In this document: piece after piece, positions 8,408-20,199 of the stretch
How positions within the stretch are numbered: position 1 is the stretch's first letter
Layout of the letters: every line of letters begins with the position of its first letter
Assembly: GCF_004137255.1 (NCBI RefSeq)
Contig: NZ_SDWT01000002.1
Span: 310,001 to 374,000, forward strand
DNA from: Nocardioides oleivorans
Lineage (GTDB): Bacteria; Actinomycetota; Actinomycetes; Propionibacteriales; Nocardioidaceae
Direction of reading: 5' to 3'
DNA length: 64,000 nt
Program-made: the position numbers and the translations under genes
The notes under the pieces: model-generated
What the model saw: the letters and a program-made list of their open reading frames with translations, nothing else
What the model was told of the DNA's origin: nothing
The model's database searches: none

Positions 8408-11128
8408 TCAGTCGGGCAGGGTGTCCCCGGGCATCGTGCTCAGCCGGCGGACGAACCAGTCCGAGCGCGGGTCCTTGACCGGCTCGACCCGGATGGTCGC
8501 GCCCAGCACCGTCGTGCTCTCGCTGCCGGCGAGCACCAGCGGCAGCTGGAGCGCCCGGACCTGCGGCAGGTCGTGCTGGAGCTGCGAGACCTGACGCACC
8601 AGCCGCTCGATCTCGGCGACGTCGACGATCTCGCTGCCGCGGTAGCCGAAGAGCAGCGGGGAGGCCTTGATCTCGCGGATCATGTCCTGGGCGTCGTGGT
8701 CGGCCAGCGGCGGGATCCGGAAGGTCCGGTCGCCGAGCAGCTCGGTCAGCGGCCCGCCGACCCCGAAGGAGAGCACCGGACCGAAGAGCGGGTCCTCCAT
8801 CGTGTTGATCGTGACCGGGACGCCGGGCGGCGCGTTGCGCTGCACCACGAAGCCGGCCCGGTCGGGGTCGGTGATGAGGTCGTTCAGCGACGCCCACGCG
8901 TCGGCCATCTCGTCGGGGGTGTCGATGTTGCGCCACACGTGCGCGAGGTCGGGCCGGTCGCGCAGGTGGTCGGCCGTCGCCTTGAGCACCACGTCCCACC
9001 CCAGCGCCTCCGCGGCGGTCGTCGCCTCGTCCAGCGTCTCGACGGCGTAGGTGTCCCACAGGTCGATGCCGTAGGCGCCGAGCAGCCGGTGCTGCTCGAC
9101 GAAGTCGAGGTCACGACCCTCGGGGTGGTTCATCAGCAGCTCGTTGACGAGGTGGCGCGCGTCGTCGCGGTCGTTGCCGACCAGCTCGCCGACGCTCGTC
9201 TGCGGCACCCGCACCCACACGGCGTACTCCACGACCCGGGCGAGCGCGCGCACCGCGGCCTCGACGGCGGGGTACGACGGCACGGACCCGCGACCGGCGC
9301 TGGAGCCCGCCACGTCGGGGACCCGCAGCAGCTCCGGGACGCCCTCGGTCCCGAGGAAGGTCGACACGATCGGCTTGTCGGACTGCTCGCCGACCGCGGC
9401 GAGCACGTTGGCGACCTGCTCGCGGGCGCCGGCCACGTTGAGGGGCGGGATGAAGATCGCGACCACGGCGTCGACCTCGGGGTCGTCGATCGCCGCGTCG
9501 AGGGCGTCCTCGAAGTCCTCCGCAGTCGCCTCGGCACCGAGGGCCTCCTGCCGGTTGACCACGAGCCCGACGCCGTTGGCGGCGTCGGCGGCGAGCAGGC
9601 CGAGCGCGTCGGAGTTGCCGACGATCGCGACCCGTCGCCCGCGGGGCAGCGGCTGGTGGGCGAGCAGCTGGGCGACGTCGAACATCTCCTCCAGCGACTC
9701 GACCTGGATGATCCCGGCCTGCCGGAACATCGCGTCGACGGCCTCCGGCGGGGCGCCGATCTTCCGCACGGCGTGCCCCATCGGCACGCCCTGCGAGCTG
9801 CGACCGGACCGGACGGCGACGATCGGCTTGCGGCGGCTCACCCGGCGGGCGATGCGGGAGAACTTGCGCGGGTTGCCGATCGACTCGAGGTAGAGCAGCA
9901 CGACCTCGGTCGCGTCGTCCTCCTCCCAGTACTGGAGGAGGTCGTTGCCGGAGACGTCCGCACGGTTGCCGGCGCTGACGAAGGTGGTGAGGCCGAGGCC
10001 GCGGTTCTGGACCTTCTCCAGGATCGCCGAGCCCAGGGCACCGGACTGGCAGAAGAAGCCCGCTCGTCCGCGCGGCGGCATGACCGACGAGAGCGAGGCG
10101 TTGAGCTGGACGTCGGGGTCGGTGTTGATGATGCCGAGCGCGTTGGGCCCGATCAGGCGCAGGCCGTAGGACCGGGACAGGCCGACGAGGCGGCGCTGGC
10201 GCATCCGGCCCTCCTCGCCGGTCTCGGCGAAGCCCGACGAGATCACGACCAGGCCGTGCACCCCCTTGGCGGCGCAGTCGAGCACGACGTCCTGCACGGA
10301 CTCGGCCGGGACGGCGACGATCGCGACGTCGACCTCCCCGGGGATCTCCCCGACCGTCTTCCAGGCCGGCATGCCCGACACCGAGTCGGCGCTCGGGTTG
10401 ACGACGTGGATGCGGCCGGTGAAGTTGCCCAGCACGAGGTGGCGCACGAGCGCGCGGCCGATGGTGTCCTGACGGCGGCTCGCGCCGATGATCGCGACCG
10501 ACTTCGGCGAGAAGAAGCGCTCGATCGAGGCGTACTCGGCGCGGTGCTCGCGCTGCTCCATGACACCGATCGCGGTGTCGGTCGGGTCGATGCGGAACAC
10601 CAGCTCCATCACGCCGTCCTCGAAGGCACTCTTCACCTGGTAGCCGGCGTCCCTGAACGTGTGGATCATCGCCTGGTTGTCGGGCAGCACCTCGGCGACG
10701 AACTCCTCGACGCCGCGCTCGCGACCGGCCTGGGCCAGGTGCTCGAGCAGCAGCTGGCCGATCCCCCGGCCCTGGTGGCGGTCCTCGACGAGGAAGGCGA
10801 CCTCGGCGTGGCCGGGTCGGATCGTGTCGAAGCGGCCGACCGCGATCATGTGTCCGGCGACCAGCAGGATCAGGGCGACGCGGTCGCGGTGGTCGACCTG
10901 GGTGAACCGGTCGAGGTCGCGCTCGGACAGCTCCGGCATCGGCGAGAAGAAGCGGTAGTACTTCGACTGGTCCGAGACGCGGGCGTAGAAGTCGACCAGC
11001 AGCTCGCGGTCCTCGGGCTGCATCGGGCGGATGTGCGCGGTGCGGCCGTCGCGCAGCAGCACGTCCGCCTCCCAGTGGCGGGGCGGCGGAGTCGTGGCCA
11101 CCTCGACAGTGGCGTCCGCTTCGGTCAC
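8408..11128 (-). CDS. GNAT acetyltransferase fused to NDP-forming acyl-CoA synthetase-like protein (Pat-like)
   Basis: A 906-residue fusion. Residues ~20-180 are a GNAT domain (acetyl-CoA loop [16 protein letters not shown]). Then come a CoA-binding Rossmann domain ([20 protein letters not shown]), succinyl-CoA-synthetase-like flavodoxin domains ([15 protein letters not shown]), and a C-terminal ATP-grasp domain. Relatives such as Salmonella Pat and actinobacterial homologues acetylate lysines of metabolic enzymes, with the synthetase part acting as a sensor; this arrangement has the GNAT domain first. The loop that holds the catalytic His in active synthetases (SHTG) reads GHAVRKIG here, so synthetase activity is doubtful. 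GTG start at 11128. Confidence 0.88.
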   Translation of the reverse strand: MTEADATVEVATTPPPRHWEADVLLRDGRTAHIRPMQPEDRELLVDFYARVSDQSKYYRFFSPMPELSERDLDRFTQVDHRDRVALILLVAGHMIAVGRFDTIRPGHAEVAFLVEDRHQGRGIGQLLLEHLAQAGRERGVEEFVAEVLPDNQAMIHTFRDAGYQVKSAFEDGVMELVFRIDPTDTAIGVMEQREHRAEYASIERFFSPKSVAIIGASRRQDTIGRALVRHLVLGNFTGRIHVVNPSADSVSGMPAWKTVGEIPGEVDVAIVAVPAESVQDVVLDCAAKGVHGLVVISSGFAETGEEGRMRQRRLVGLSRSYGLRLIGPNALGIINTDPDVQLNASLSSVMPPRGRAGFFCQSGALGSAILEKVQNRGLGLTTFVSAGNRADVSGNDLLQYWEEDDATEVVLLYLESIGNPRKFSRIARRVSRRKPIVAVRSGRSSQGVPMGHAVRKIGAPPEAVDAMFRQAGIIQVESLEEMFDVAQLLAHQPLPRGRRVAIVGNSDALGLLAADAANGVGLVVNRQEALGAEATAEDFEDALDAAIDDPEVDAVVAIFIPPLNVAGAREQVANVLAAVGEQSDKPIVSTFLGTEGVPELLRVPDVAGSSAGRGSVPSYPAVEAAVRALARVVEYAVWVRVPQTSVGELVGNDRDDARHLVNELLMNHPEGRDLDFVEQHRLLGAYGIDLWDTYAVETLDEATTAAEALGWDVVLKATADHLRDRPDLAHVWRNIDTPDEMADAWASLNDLITDPDRAGFVVQRNAPPGVPVTINTMEDPLFGPVLSFGVGGPLTELLGDRTFRIPPLADHDAQDMIREIKASPLLFGYRGSEIVDVAEIERLVRQVSQLQHDLPQVRALQLPLVLAGSESTTVLGATIRVEPVKDPRSDWFVRRLSTMPGDTLPD

Positions 11129-11257
11129 GGCTGCAATCTATCGGCAAGGATCGGACAAGGTGCGCATACCTCCGCAACGCTCGAGCCGGGCGATTGTCAC
11201 GGTGGCCCCGGCGTGCCCCCGGCCGCGGGGCCGGGCCGGACAGGGACAATGGCGCCC

Positions 11258-13798
11258 ATGGCACGACGTACGACGAAGCAGCCCCTCCCGGACGACTTCG
11301 AGGAGCACATCCTCGACACCGACATCCGCGACGAGATGCAGTCGTCGTTCCTGGAGTACGCCTACTCCGTCATCTACTCCCGCGCGCTGCCCGACGCGCG
11401 CGACGGCCTCAAGCCGGTGCAGCGCCGCATCCTCTACACGATGGACGACATGAGCCTGCGGCCCGACCGCGGGCACGTGAAGAGCGCCCGCGTCGTCGGT
11501 GAGGTCATGGGCCGGCTGCACCCGCACGGTGACGGCGCGATCTACGACGCCCTGGTCCGGATGGCGCAGCCGTGGTCGATGCGACTGCCGACGGTCGACG
11601 GCCACGGCAACTTCGGCTCCCCCGACGACTCCCCCGCCGCCATGCGCTACACCGAGTGCCGGATGGCGCCGGCGGCGGTTGCGATGACGGCCTCGATCGA
11701 CGAGGACACGGTCGACTTCAAGCCCAACTACGACTCCCGCGAGATGGAGCCGGTCGTGCTCCCCGCGGCGATCCCGCACCTGCTGGTCAACGGCTCGGCC
11801 GGGATCGCGGTCGGCATGGCGACCAACATCGCCCCGCACAACCTCGTCGAGGTGGTCCAGGCGCTCAAGCACCTGATCACGCACCCGAAAGCCACGATCG
11901 ACGACCTGATGCGCTTCGTCCCCGGTCCCGACCTGCCCACCGGCGGCAAGATCGTGGGCCTCGACGGCATCCGCGACGCCTACGAGACCGGGCGCGGGAC
12001 GTTCAGGATGCGCGCCACCGCCCGGATCGAGTCGGTCACCGCGCGCCGCAAGGGCATCGTGGTCACCGAGCTCCCCTACGGCGTCGGCACCGAGCGGGTC
12101 ATGGAGCAGATCAAGAAGCTCGTGATGGCCAAGAAGCTCCAGGGCATCGCCGACATCAAGGACCTCAGCGACCGCGAGCACGGCCTCCGCCTCGTCATCG
12201 AGGTGAAGAACGGGTTCGTCCCCGAGGCGATCCTCGAGCAGCTCTTCCGCCAGACCGCCCTCGAGGACTCGTTCGGCATCAACGCCGTCGCCCTCGTCGA
12301 CGGTCAGCCGCGCACGCTGGGCCTCAAGCAGATGCTCGAGGTCTTCCTCGGCCACCGCTTCGACGTCGTACGCCGACGGTCCACGCACCGCCGCAAGAAG
12401 GCCGCCGACCGCCTGCACCTCGTCGACGGCCTCCTCGTCGCGATCCTCGACATTGACGAGGTCATCCAGGTCATCCGCAGCTCCGACAACGCCGCCGCGG
12501 CCAAGGAGCGGCTGATCTCGGTCTTCGAGCTCTCCGAGGCGCAGGCCGACTACATCCTCGACATGCCGCTGCGCCGGCTGACGAAGTTCTCCAGGCTCGA
12601 GCTGGAGAAGGAGAAGTCCGAGCTCGAGCGGACCATCGAGTACCTCGACGCGATCCTCGCCGACGAGAAGCTGCTCCGGAAGGTCGTCTCCGACGAGCTC
12701 TCCGACGTCGCGAAGGAGCACGGCACCCCGCGCCGCACGGTGCTCCTCGGGGCGGCGCCCGCGGTCACCGCCTCGACGTCGGTCGAGGTCACCGACGACC
12801 CGTGCTTCGTCCTGCTGTCGTCCACCGGTCTGCTCGCCCGCACCCGCGACGCCGAGGTGCCCGGCTCGGGCGGCGACCGGGCCGGCCACGACGTGGTCGT
12901 CTCCGCGGTCCGTACGACGAAGCTCGCGGACGTCGGCGTGATCACCAACCGCGGCCGGGTCGTGCGCCTGTCCGTGATGGACCTGACCAACGCCGAGCTG
13001 CCGCCGACGGCCAACGACCCGAACCTCCAGGGCACGCTCCCGCTCGCCGAGATGCTGGCGCTCGACAACGGCGAGCGCGCGCTGGCGCTCACCTCGCTCC
13101 CGACCGACGGTCCCGGCCTCGCGCTCGGCACCCGCGACGGCGTGGTCAAGCGGGTCAACCCCGAGGTGCCCAACCGCGACGAGTGGGACGTGATCGGGCT
13201 CAAGGACGGCGACGAGGTCGTCGGCGCCGTCGAGCTCACGACCGGCGAGGAGGAGCTCTGCTTCATCTCGAGCGACGCCCAGCTGCTCCACTTCGGTGCG
13301 GCCGGCGTGCGCCCCCAGGGTCGCGCCGGCGGGGGCATGACCGGCATCAAGCTCGGGTCCGGGCAGCACGTCGCCTTCTTCGGTGCCTTCGACCCGGCCG
13401 ACGCCGTGGTCGTCACCGCGTCGGGCTCGTCGGTGGCCCTGGAGGGCACCGAGCCGGGCGCGGTCAAGGTGACGCCCTTCAGCGAGTACCCCGGCAAGGG
13501 CCGCGCCACCGGCGGCGTCCGCAGCCACCGCTTCCTCAAGGGCGAGGACGTGCTGGTCAACGCCTGGGCCGGCCCCGGCCCCGCACGCGCCTCGGCGTCG
13601 AGCGGCGCGCCCATCGACCTGCCCGAGGCCAACGGGCGACGGGACGGCTCCGGCGTACCCGCACCGCAGCCGATCGCCGCGATCGGCTCCCCCGTCGCCG
13701 CACAGGTGGCGGGCAGCTCTCCGGACCAGGCGCCGGACCAGGCACTGGACCGGCCGGCCGGAGAGCCCGGTGACGCGACCGCCCCTGTGGAAGGCTGA
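11258..13798 (+). CDS. parC: Type IIA topoisomerase subunit A (topoisomerase IV ParC-like)
   Basis: DNA breakage-reunion subunit of a type IIA topoisomerase that decatenates chromosomes, partner of the ParE-like gene at 16833-18905. The winged-helix/tower part begins in [20 protein letters not shown]; the catalytic Tyr is Y131 in AMRYTECRM. The C-terminal ~300 residues form a beta-pinwheel ending in a low-complexity Pro/Gly/Ala tail. The ATG at 11258 ([17 protein letters not shown]) is chosen over an in-frame ATG at 11249, which would sit too close to the AGGGA at 11242-11246. I prefer ParC to GyrA because of the parE neighbour and the actinobacterial context. Confidence 0.9.
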   Translation: MARRTTKQPLPDDFEEHILDTDIRDEMQSSFLEYAYSVIYSRALPDARDGLKPVQRRILYTMDDMSLRPDRGHVKSARVVGEVMGRLHPHGDGAIYDALVRMAQPWSMRLPTVDGHGNFGSPDDSPAAMRYTECRMAPAAVAMTASIDEDTVDFKPNYDSREMEPVVLPAAIPHLLVNGSAGIAVGMATNIAPHNLVEVVQALKHLITHPKATIDDLMRFVPGPDLPTGGKIVGLDGIRDAYETGRGTFRMRATARIESVTARRKGIVVTELPYGVGTERVMEQIKKLVMAKKLQGIADIKDLSDREHGLRLVIEVKNGFVPEAILEQLFRQTALEDSFGINAVALVDGQPRTLGLKQMLEVFLGHRFDVVRRRSTHRRKKAADRLHLVDGLLVAILDIDEVIQVIRSSDNAAAAKERLISVFELSEAQADYILDMPLRRLTKFSRLELEKEKSELERTIEYLDAILADEKLLRKVVSDELSDVAKEHGTPRRTVLLGAAPAVTASTSVEVTDDPCFVLLSSTGLLARTRDAEVPGSGGDRAGHDVVVSAVRTTKLADVGVITNRGRVVRLSVMDLTNAELPPTANDPNLQGTLPLAEMLALDNGERALALTSLPTDGPGLALGTRDGVVKRVNPEVPNRDEWDVIGLKDGDEVVGAVELTTGEEELCFISSDAQLLHFGAAGVRPQGRAGGGMTGIKLGSGQHVAFFGAFDPADAVVVTASGSSVALEGTEPGAVKVTPFSEYPGKGRATGGVRSHRFLKGEDVLVNAWAGPGPARASASSGAPIDLPEANGRRDGSGVPAPQPIAAIGSPVAAQVAGSSPDQAPDQALDRPAGEPGDATAPVEG

Positions 13799-13802
13799 CG
13801 CC

Positions 13803-14525
13803 ATGTCCCGCCGCCTGCACACCCGACAGAGGCGCCTCGCCCTGGCCACCTCCGCGCTCTTCCTCGCGCTCCCGACGCTCGCCGCCTGCTCCGGCAGCGA
13901 CTCCCCCGCCGAGGAGGGCGCGTCGCCCGAGGACGTGCTCGCCGAGGCGTCGGCCATGCTCACCGAGACCAGCGGCGTCGAGCTCACCCTGGCCACCGGT
14001 GCGCTCCCCGAGGGCGTCTCCGGCATCGCCAACGCGACCGGCACGATCACCCAGGCGCCGGCCTTCGAAGGAACCATCTCGGTGGTCTTCGCGGGCCAGA
14101 ACGTCGACGTGCCGGTGATCGCGGTCGACGACACCGTCTACGCGCAGCTGCCGTTCACGCCCGGCTGGAACAAGCTCAACCCCAAGGAGTACGGCGCTCC
14201 CGACCCGTCGACGCTCATCGGGAAGGACGGGTTCCCGGGCCTGCTGACGCTCACCGAGTCGCCCGAGGCGGGCGAGAGCGTGCGCGGCGGCGCCGACAAC
14301 AAGGAAGTCCTCACCACCTACTCAGGCACGGTCCCCGGCGACGCCATGGACGCGGTGATCCCGTCCTCGGCGGGTGACTCCTTCGACGTCGAGTGGCAGG
14401 TCAACGACGACGGCGAGCTCCGCAAGGCCACCATGACCGGCGTCTTCTACCCCCACACCGACCCGATGACCTACACCGTCGACTTCGCCGACTACGGGAC
14501 CACGAAGGACATCACCGCGCCGTGA
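13803..14525 (+). CDS. LppX/LprAFG-family lipoprotein
   Basis: A 240-residue secreted lipoprotein. The signal peptide ends in the lipobox LAAC with C29. The mature part fits the LppX_LprAFG fold (TSGVELTLATGALPEGV, GTITQAPAFEGTISVVFAG, VDDTVYAQLPFTPGW, DFADYG), which in mycobacterial LprG forms a hydrophobic pocket for triacylated glycolipids. The ATG at 13803 is 4 bp after the parC stop. Its TGA overlaps the GTG of the MFS transporter by 4 bases, the same order as the mycobacterial lprG-Rv1410c operon. A lipid-handling role is inferred from this pairing. Confidence 0.87.
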   Translation: MSRRLHTRQRRLALATSALFLALPTLAACSGSDSPAEEGASPEDVLAEASAMLTETSGVELTLATGALPEGVSGIANATGTITQAPAFEGTISVVFAGQNVDVPVIAVDDTVYAQLPFTPGWNKLNPKEYGAPDPSTLIGKDGFPGLLTLTESPEAGESVRGGADNKEVLTTYSGTVPGDAMDAVIPSSAGDSFDVEWQVNDDGELRKATMTGVFYPHTDPMTYTVDFADYGTTKDITAP

Positions 14526-16291
14526 GCCAGCCGGTCGAGGTGCCGGTCGAGCACGGGCGCTCCTCGCGGTTGCTGCTCGCCCTCGCGGCGGTGGCCGTCG
14601 CGTTCGCCGCCGCCGACACCTACGTCGTCGTGCTGGCGCTGCCCGACATGATGACCGGCGTCGGGGTGCCGATCGACCAGCTCCAGCGCGCGGCCCCGAT
14701 CGTCAGTGGCTTCCTGCTCGGCTACGTCGCCATGCTGCCGCTCATCGGCCGGATCGCCGACCTCCGCGGGCGGGTGCCGGTGCTGGTGATGGCCCTGGTG
14801 CTGTTCGCCCTCGGCTCGCTCGTCACCACCCTCGCCTACGACATGCCCAGCATCGTCGCCGGCCGGTTCCTCCAGGGTGTCGGCGGCGGCGGACTGGTGC
14901 CGGCCACCCTCGCCCTCGTCGCCGACCTCTACCCGGTCGAGCGTCGTGGGGTGCCGCTCGGCGTCGTCTCCGCGGTCCAGGAGATCGGCTCCGTCCTCGG
15001 CCCGCTCTTCGGGGCGGCCGTGCTCGCCGTCTTCGACTGGCGCGCGATCTTCGCGATCAACCTGGCCGTCGGGCTCGTGCTCGCCGCCGCGATCCGGGCG
15101 CTGGCACCGCGCGGCGAGTCCCGGCCGCGCCGGCGTCCCGACCTCGTCGGCATCCTCCTCGCCCTCGTCACGCTCGTGGCCGGCGGGGTCGTCTTCGTGC
15201 GCCCGCCGTCCCTGATGCGCGACCTCACGTGGGGCCAGCTGTTCATCCCGTTCGCGGGCGACGGCCGCTGGCTCACGCCGATCGGTGCCGTCGCCATCGC
15301 TGCCCTCGTGCTCCTGATCGCCTGGAGCTGGTTCGCTCCGCGACCGGTGCTCGACCTGCGCGGCTGGGGACGCGTCCTGGTCGACGCCGACCTGGTCGGC
15401 GCCCTCCTCCTCGCCCTCGCGCTGGGTGGCGTGATCCTGGCCTTCGCGACGGCCGACCCCAAGATCGAGGTCTTCTCCCCCCGGGGTCGCTGGTACCTCC
15501 TCGGTGCGGTCGTCGCCTCCGCCGTCTTCACCTGGCACGTGCGCCGCGCCGCCCACCCGCTCGTGCCGCGCGGCGCCCTGCGACGTACGCCGGCGTGGGG
15601 GGCGCTGCTGGTCAGCTTCTTCGTCGGTGCCGCGCTGATCGCCGCGCTCATCGACATCCCGCTCTTCGCCCGCACCACCGTCTACCCCGACGACCAGCTG
15701 CCCGCAGCCCTGGTGCTGGTGCGGTTCCTGCTCGCCCTGCCGGTGGGTGCCGTCGCGGGCGGCTACCTCATCCGCACGGTCTCCCCCGGCGTCGTCACCG
15801 CCGCCGGGATGCTGATGGCGGCCACCGGCTTCGTGCTGATGACCCGGTGGGGACTGACCACGATCGAGGAGCCGGTCGCCAACGTCGCCCTCGTCGTCGG
15901 CGGCCTCGGCTTCGGCCTGGCGCTGGCACCGGTCAACGCGGCGCTGCTCGCCTCGACCGACGACGACTCGCACGGGGTCGCCAGCGCCTTCGTGGTGGTC
16001 GCGCGCATGGTCGGGATGCTCGTGGGGATCTCCGCACTCACCACGATCGGCCTGCGCCGCTACTACTCCGAGCAGCTCGCGATCCCACCGGTGCAGGAGG
16101 TCTGCGACGGCAAGAGCCGGTGCAAGGAGTTCTCCGACCTCCTCCGGGTCGCCGGGATCGCGCAGGAGCACGCCGTCTTCTGGGGAGCCGCCGGGTGCGC
16201 GGTCGTCGCCGCCGTCCTCGCGCTCGTGCTCTTCCGCCAGGTGGGCCCGACCCGGCTCAGCGTCCGCGACGCGATGGGATCCGCTGGCTGA
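14522..16291 (+). CDS. MFS transporter, Rv1410c/P55-like (14-TM DHA2 type)
   Basis: A 589-residue major facilitator with about 14 hydrophobic helices. Motif A-like sequence is GRIADLRGRVPVLV; motif C-like is QEIGSVLGPLFGAAV. A periplasmic-side insertion near the C-terminal half contains two Cys (EVCDGKSRCKEF). Start is the GTG at 14522 overlapping the lipoprotein stop (GTGA), so the two are translationally coupled. With the LprG-like partner it most resembles the mycobacterial P55 exporter, which moves triacylglycerides and drugs; an ordinary drug exporter of the EmrB/QacA group is the alternative. Confidence 0.87.
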   Translation: MSQPVEVPVEHGRSSRLLLALAAVAVAFAAADTYVVVLALPDMMTGVGVPIDQLQRAAPIVSGFLLGYVAMLPLIGRIADLRGRVPVLVMALVLFALGSLVTTLAYDMPSIVAGRFLQGVGGGGLVPATLALVADLYPVERRGVPLGVVSAVQEIGSVLGPLFGAAVLAVFDWRAIFAINLAVGLVLAAAIRALAPRGESRPRRRPDLVGILLALVTLVAGGVVFVRPPSLMRDLTWGQLFIPFAGDGRWLTPIGAVAIAALVLLIAWSWFAPRPVLDLRGWGRVLVDADLVGALLLALALGGVILAFATADPKIEVFSPRGRWYLLGAVVASAVFTWHVRRAAHPLVPRGALRRTPAWGALLVSFFVGAALIAALIDIPLFARTTVYPDDQLPAALVLVRFLLALPVGAVAGGYLIRTVSPGVVTAAGMLMAATGFVLMTRWGLTTIEEPVANVALVVGGLGFGLALAPVNAALLASTDDDSHGVASAFVVVARMVGMLVGISALTTIGLRRYYSEQLAIPPVQEVCDGKSRCKEFSDLLRVAGIAQEHAVFWGAAGCAVVAAVLALVLFRQVGPTRLSVRDAMGSAG

Positions 16292-16334
16292 CCGATCGCG
16301 GGCCGCGCCACCCGGAGGCGTTAGCCTGCGTCAC

Positions 16335-16829
16335 GTGAGCGACTTCGACGACCTCCTCCAGGCAAACCGCGAGTTCTCGGACTCCTTCGACCTCGGCGGC
16401 TTCGACGGCAAGGCGCACGCAGGTGTCGGCCTCATCACCTGCATGGACTCGCGCATCAACCCGCTGCGGATGCTCGGGCTCAAGTACGGCGACGCCAAGA
16501 TCTTCCGCAACCCGGGCGGCCGCGTGACGCCGCAGGCGCTCGAGGCGCTGGTCCTCGGCGTCCACCTGCTCAACGTCCAGCGGATCCTCATCGTCCCGCA
16601 CACCCGCTGCGCGATGGCAGCCTCGTCCGAGGCCGAGCTGCGCGCCAGGATCGGCGAGTCGGCCGGCACCGACGCCAGCTGGGCGTCGTTCGGCGTGGTC
16701 ACCGACCAGCTCGACCAGCTCCGCCAGGACGTCGCCAAGGTGCGCACGCACCCGCTGATCGGCGACCGCGCCAAGGTCGGCGGCTTCATGTACGACGTCG
16801 ACACGGGCCTGATGACCCAGCACGTGTGA
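16335..16829 (+). CDS. Beta-class carbonic anhydrase
   Basis: A 164-residue zinc enzyme for reversible CO2 hydration. The zinc and catalytic signature is complete: C-x-D-x-R in ITCMDSRINP and H-x-x-C in HTRC, about 55 residues later. RNPGGRVT is also typical. It belongs to the short actinobacterial beta-CA group. Start is a GTG at 16335. It converges with parE, with 3 bp between stops, and follows the MFS gene by 43 bp. Confidence 0.92.
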   Translation: MSDFDDLLQANREFSDSFDLGGFDGKAHAGVGLITCMDSRINPLRMLGLKYGDAKIFRNPGGRVTPQALEALVLGVHLLNVQRILIVPHTRCAMAASSEAELRARIGESAGTDASWASFGVVTDQLDQLRQDVAKVRTHPLIGDRAKVGGFMYDVDTGLMTQHV

Positions 16830-16832
16830 CGG

Positions 16833-18905
<2,073 letters not shown>

Positions 18906-19221
18906 GGAGGTCCTGTCGTACGTGAAATCTGCCGGGGTCGGGTGCTACGAACCACTCACGTGGAACGCCTCGACACTACCTGCGACACGCCGTACGACGA
19001 CGGAGGCACGCCTGCCCCGGGTCGGGCTGCGGCCGGTCTACCGTGGGCGTCCTCGGCGGGTGCTGCTCGGCAACAGTTCGTCCACGGATGCGGACAACAC
19101 CAGCGAGGACACGTGTGACGTGATTGACTTGAGGAGTTCTCGAGCTTGAAACGCCAGCGGGGAATCTTTGCCCCACTGGCTACGTTGGGCCAGACACCGA
19201 TGAACAAGAAATGAGGCTGAC
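18906..19221. other. Divergent intergenic region
   Basis: This 316-bp stretch separates the divergent starts of parE and the DUF7455 gene and must hold both promoters. I see no ORF with coding character. A TTGACT at 19124-19129 is a possible -35 for the plus-strand gene, but no convincing -10 follows at the usual spacing. The promoter for parE could not be assigned. Confidence 0.5.
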
Positions 19222-19455
19222 GTGACCACTGCCACCGCACCCACCCAGGCCGTCCTGACGGCCGGTGACCGCTGCGACCGCTGCGGCGCCCAGGCCTACC
19301 TCCGCGTGGAGCTCCAGTCGGGTGGTGAGCTGCTCTTCTGCGCCCACCACGCCCGCGAGCACGGCGAGAAGCTCCGCGAGGTCGCGGCGACCGTCCACGA
19401 CGAGACGCACAAGCTCGAGACCCCGACCGCCCCGGTCGCGGACGACGAGGCCTGA
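19222..19455 (+). CDS. DUF7455 small zinc-binding-like protein
   Basis: A 77-residue protein of an actinobacterial family found between parE and the principal sigma gene. Two Cys in CDRCGAQAY and Cys/His residues in LFCAHHAREH form a likely zinc site. The C-terminal ~25 residues are charged and probably flexible. Function is unknown. The start is a GTG preceded by ATGAGG-like purines. Ends just before a strong hairpin. Confidence 0.87.
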   Translation: MTTATAPTQAVLTAGDRCDRCGAQAYLRVELQSGGELLFCAHHAREHGEKLREVAATVHDETHKLETPTAPVADDEA

Positions 19456-19480
19456 GCACCACCCCACCCGCTACGTCCAG

Positions 19481-19510
19481 AACGGCCCCGGAGAGATCTC
19501 CGGGGCCGTT
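19481..19510. terminator. Strong GC hairpin
   Basis: Arms 19481-19494 and 19497-19510 are perfectly complementary; with a realistic loop the stem is about 12 bp. It lies between the DUF7455 stop and the convergent TetR stop and can serve both. There is no U tract, as is common in high-GC actinobacteria. Confidence 0.85.
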
Positions 19511-19540
19511 CTGCGTCTGCAGCGCACGAGTGGCGGTGCG

Positions 19541-20089
19541 TCAGCGCGCCATCCCCGCGGCGAGCACCTTGAGCAGCGGCTCGATCTCGCTGACCGGCTG
19601 CTCGGCACCGTCGGCGACGGTGGCCACGCCCCCCACGAGTCGGCACACGTCCTCGGCGGTGATGCCCTCGCGCAGCACGCCCTCCTCGTGGAGCCGGTCG
19701 GTCACCCGGCTGGTGGCGTCGCGCAGCACCTTGCACTTGGGGGCGATCGGCGAGTCCGGCTGGACCATGGCGGCCGTGATCTTGGCCGGACCGCCCTTGT
19801 GCAGGCTGATCAGCTCGGCGTAGGTCATCAGCCACTGGTCGAGCAGCTCGCGCGGCGGGCCCTCGAAGGCGAGCACCTTCTCGGTCGCCTCCTCGACGCG
19901 GTCGACCCACACCTGCATGACCGCGTTGACGAGGTCCTCGCGGGACGGGAAGTGCCGGTAAAGGGTGCCGGCACCGACGCCCGCGCGCTTGGCGACCAGG
20001 TCGAGCGAGGCGTTGTAGCCCTGCTCGCGGAACACCTCGCGGGCGCTCTCCACGATCAGGTCGCGGTTGCGCCTGGCATCAGCTCGCAC
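19541..20089 (-). CDS. TetR-family repressor of the adjacent MFS gene
   Basis: A 182-residue TetR regulator. The N-terminal HTH is RNRDLIVESAREVFREQG...AKRAGVGAGTLYRHFPSR (about 6-50 as separate helices); the C-terminal ligand domain is of a common TetR C-terminal type. I chose the GTG at 20089, which has AGGAG five bases upstream, rather than an overlapping GTG at 20095. Divergent from an MFS exporter; two perfect palindromes lie between them, so it very likely represses both genes and responds to an exported compound. Confidence 0.87.
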   Translation of the reverse strand: MRADARRNRDLIVESAREVFREQGYNASLDLVAKRAGVGAGTLYRHFPSREDLVNAVMQVWVDRVEEATEKVLAFEGPPRELLDQWLMTYAELISLHKGGPAKITAAMVQPDSPIAPKCKVLRDATSRVTDRLHEEGVLREGITAEDVCRLVGGVATVADGAEQPVSEIEPLLKVLAAGMAR

Positions 20090-20107
20090 GGTCACTCCTC
20101 TTGCTAA

Positions 20108-20124
20108 ACGGAGACACTCTCCGT
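20108..20124. promoter_or_regulatory. Palindromic operator 1
   Basis: ACGGAGA and TCTCCGT separated by CAC form a perfect inverted repeat, 19 bp upstream of the TetR start. The core CGGAGA is shared with operator 2, 14 bp away, as expected for a TetR dimer pair. Confidence 0.75.
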
Positions 20125-20137
20125 ATTGTTCTCGAAA

Positions 20138-20154
20138 GCGGAGAACTTCTCCGC
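20138..20154. promoter_or_regulatory. Palindromic operator 2
   Basis: GCGGAGAA and TTCTCCGC around a single C form a perfect 17-bp inverted repeat. It shares the CGGAGA core with operator 1 and lies 46 bp upstream of the MFS start. Confidence 0.78.
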
Positions 20155-20199
20155 CTACAGTACACCGGCCCCACCGGGCCAGAACAGGACCGAACCGTC

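Noticed and set aside
8573..11257. Long forward open frame leading into parC
   Set aside because: It runs antisense through the acetyltransferase fusion, has no domain, and exists because high-GC genes leave opposite frames open. parC starts at 11258.
11138..14134. Minus-strand open frame of nearly 1000 codons across parC
   Set aside because: Composition is Arg/Val/Asp/Gly-rich antisense shadow of parC; no motif is present.
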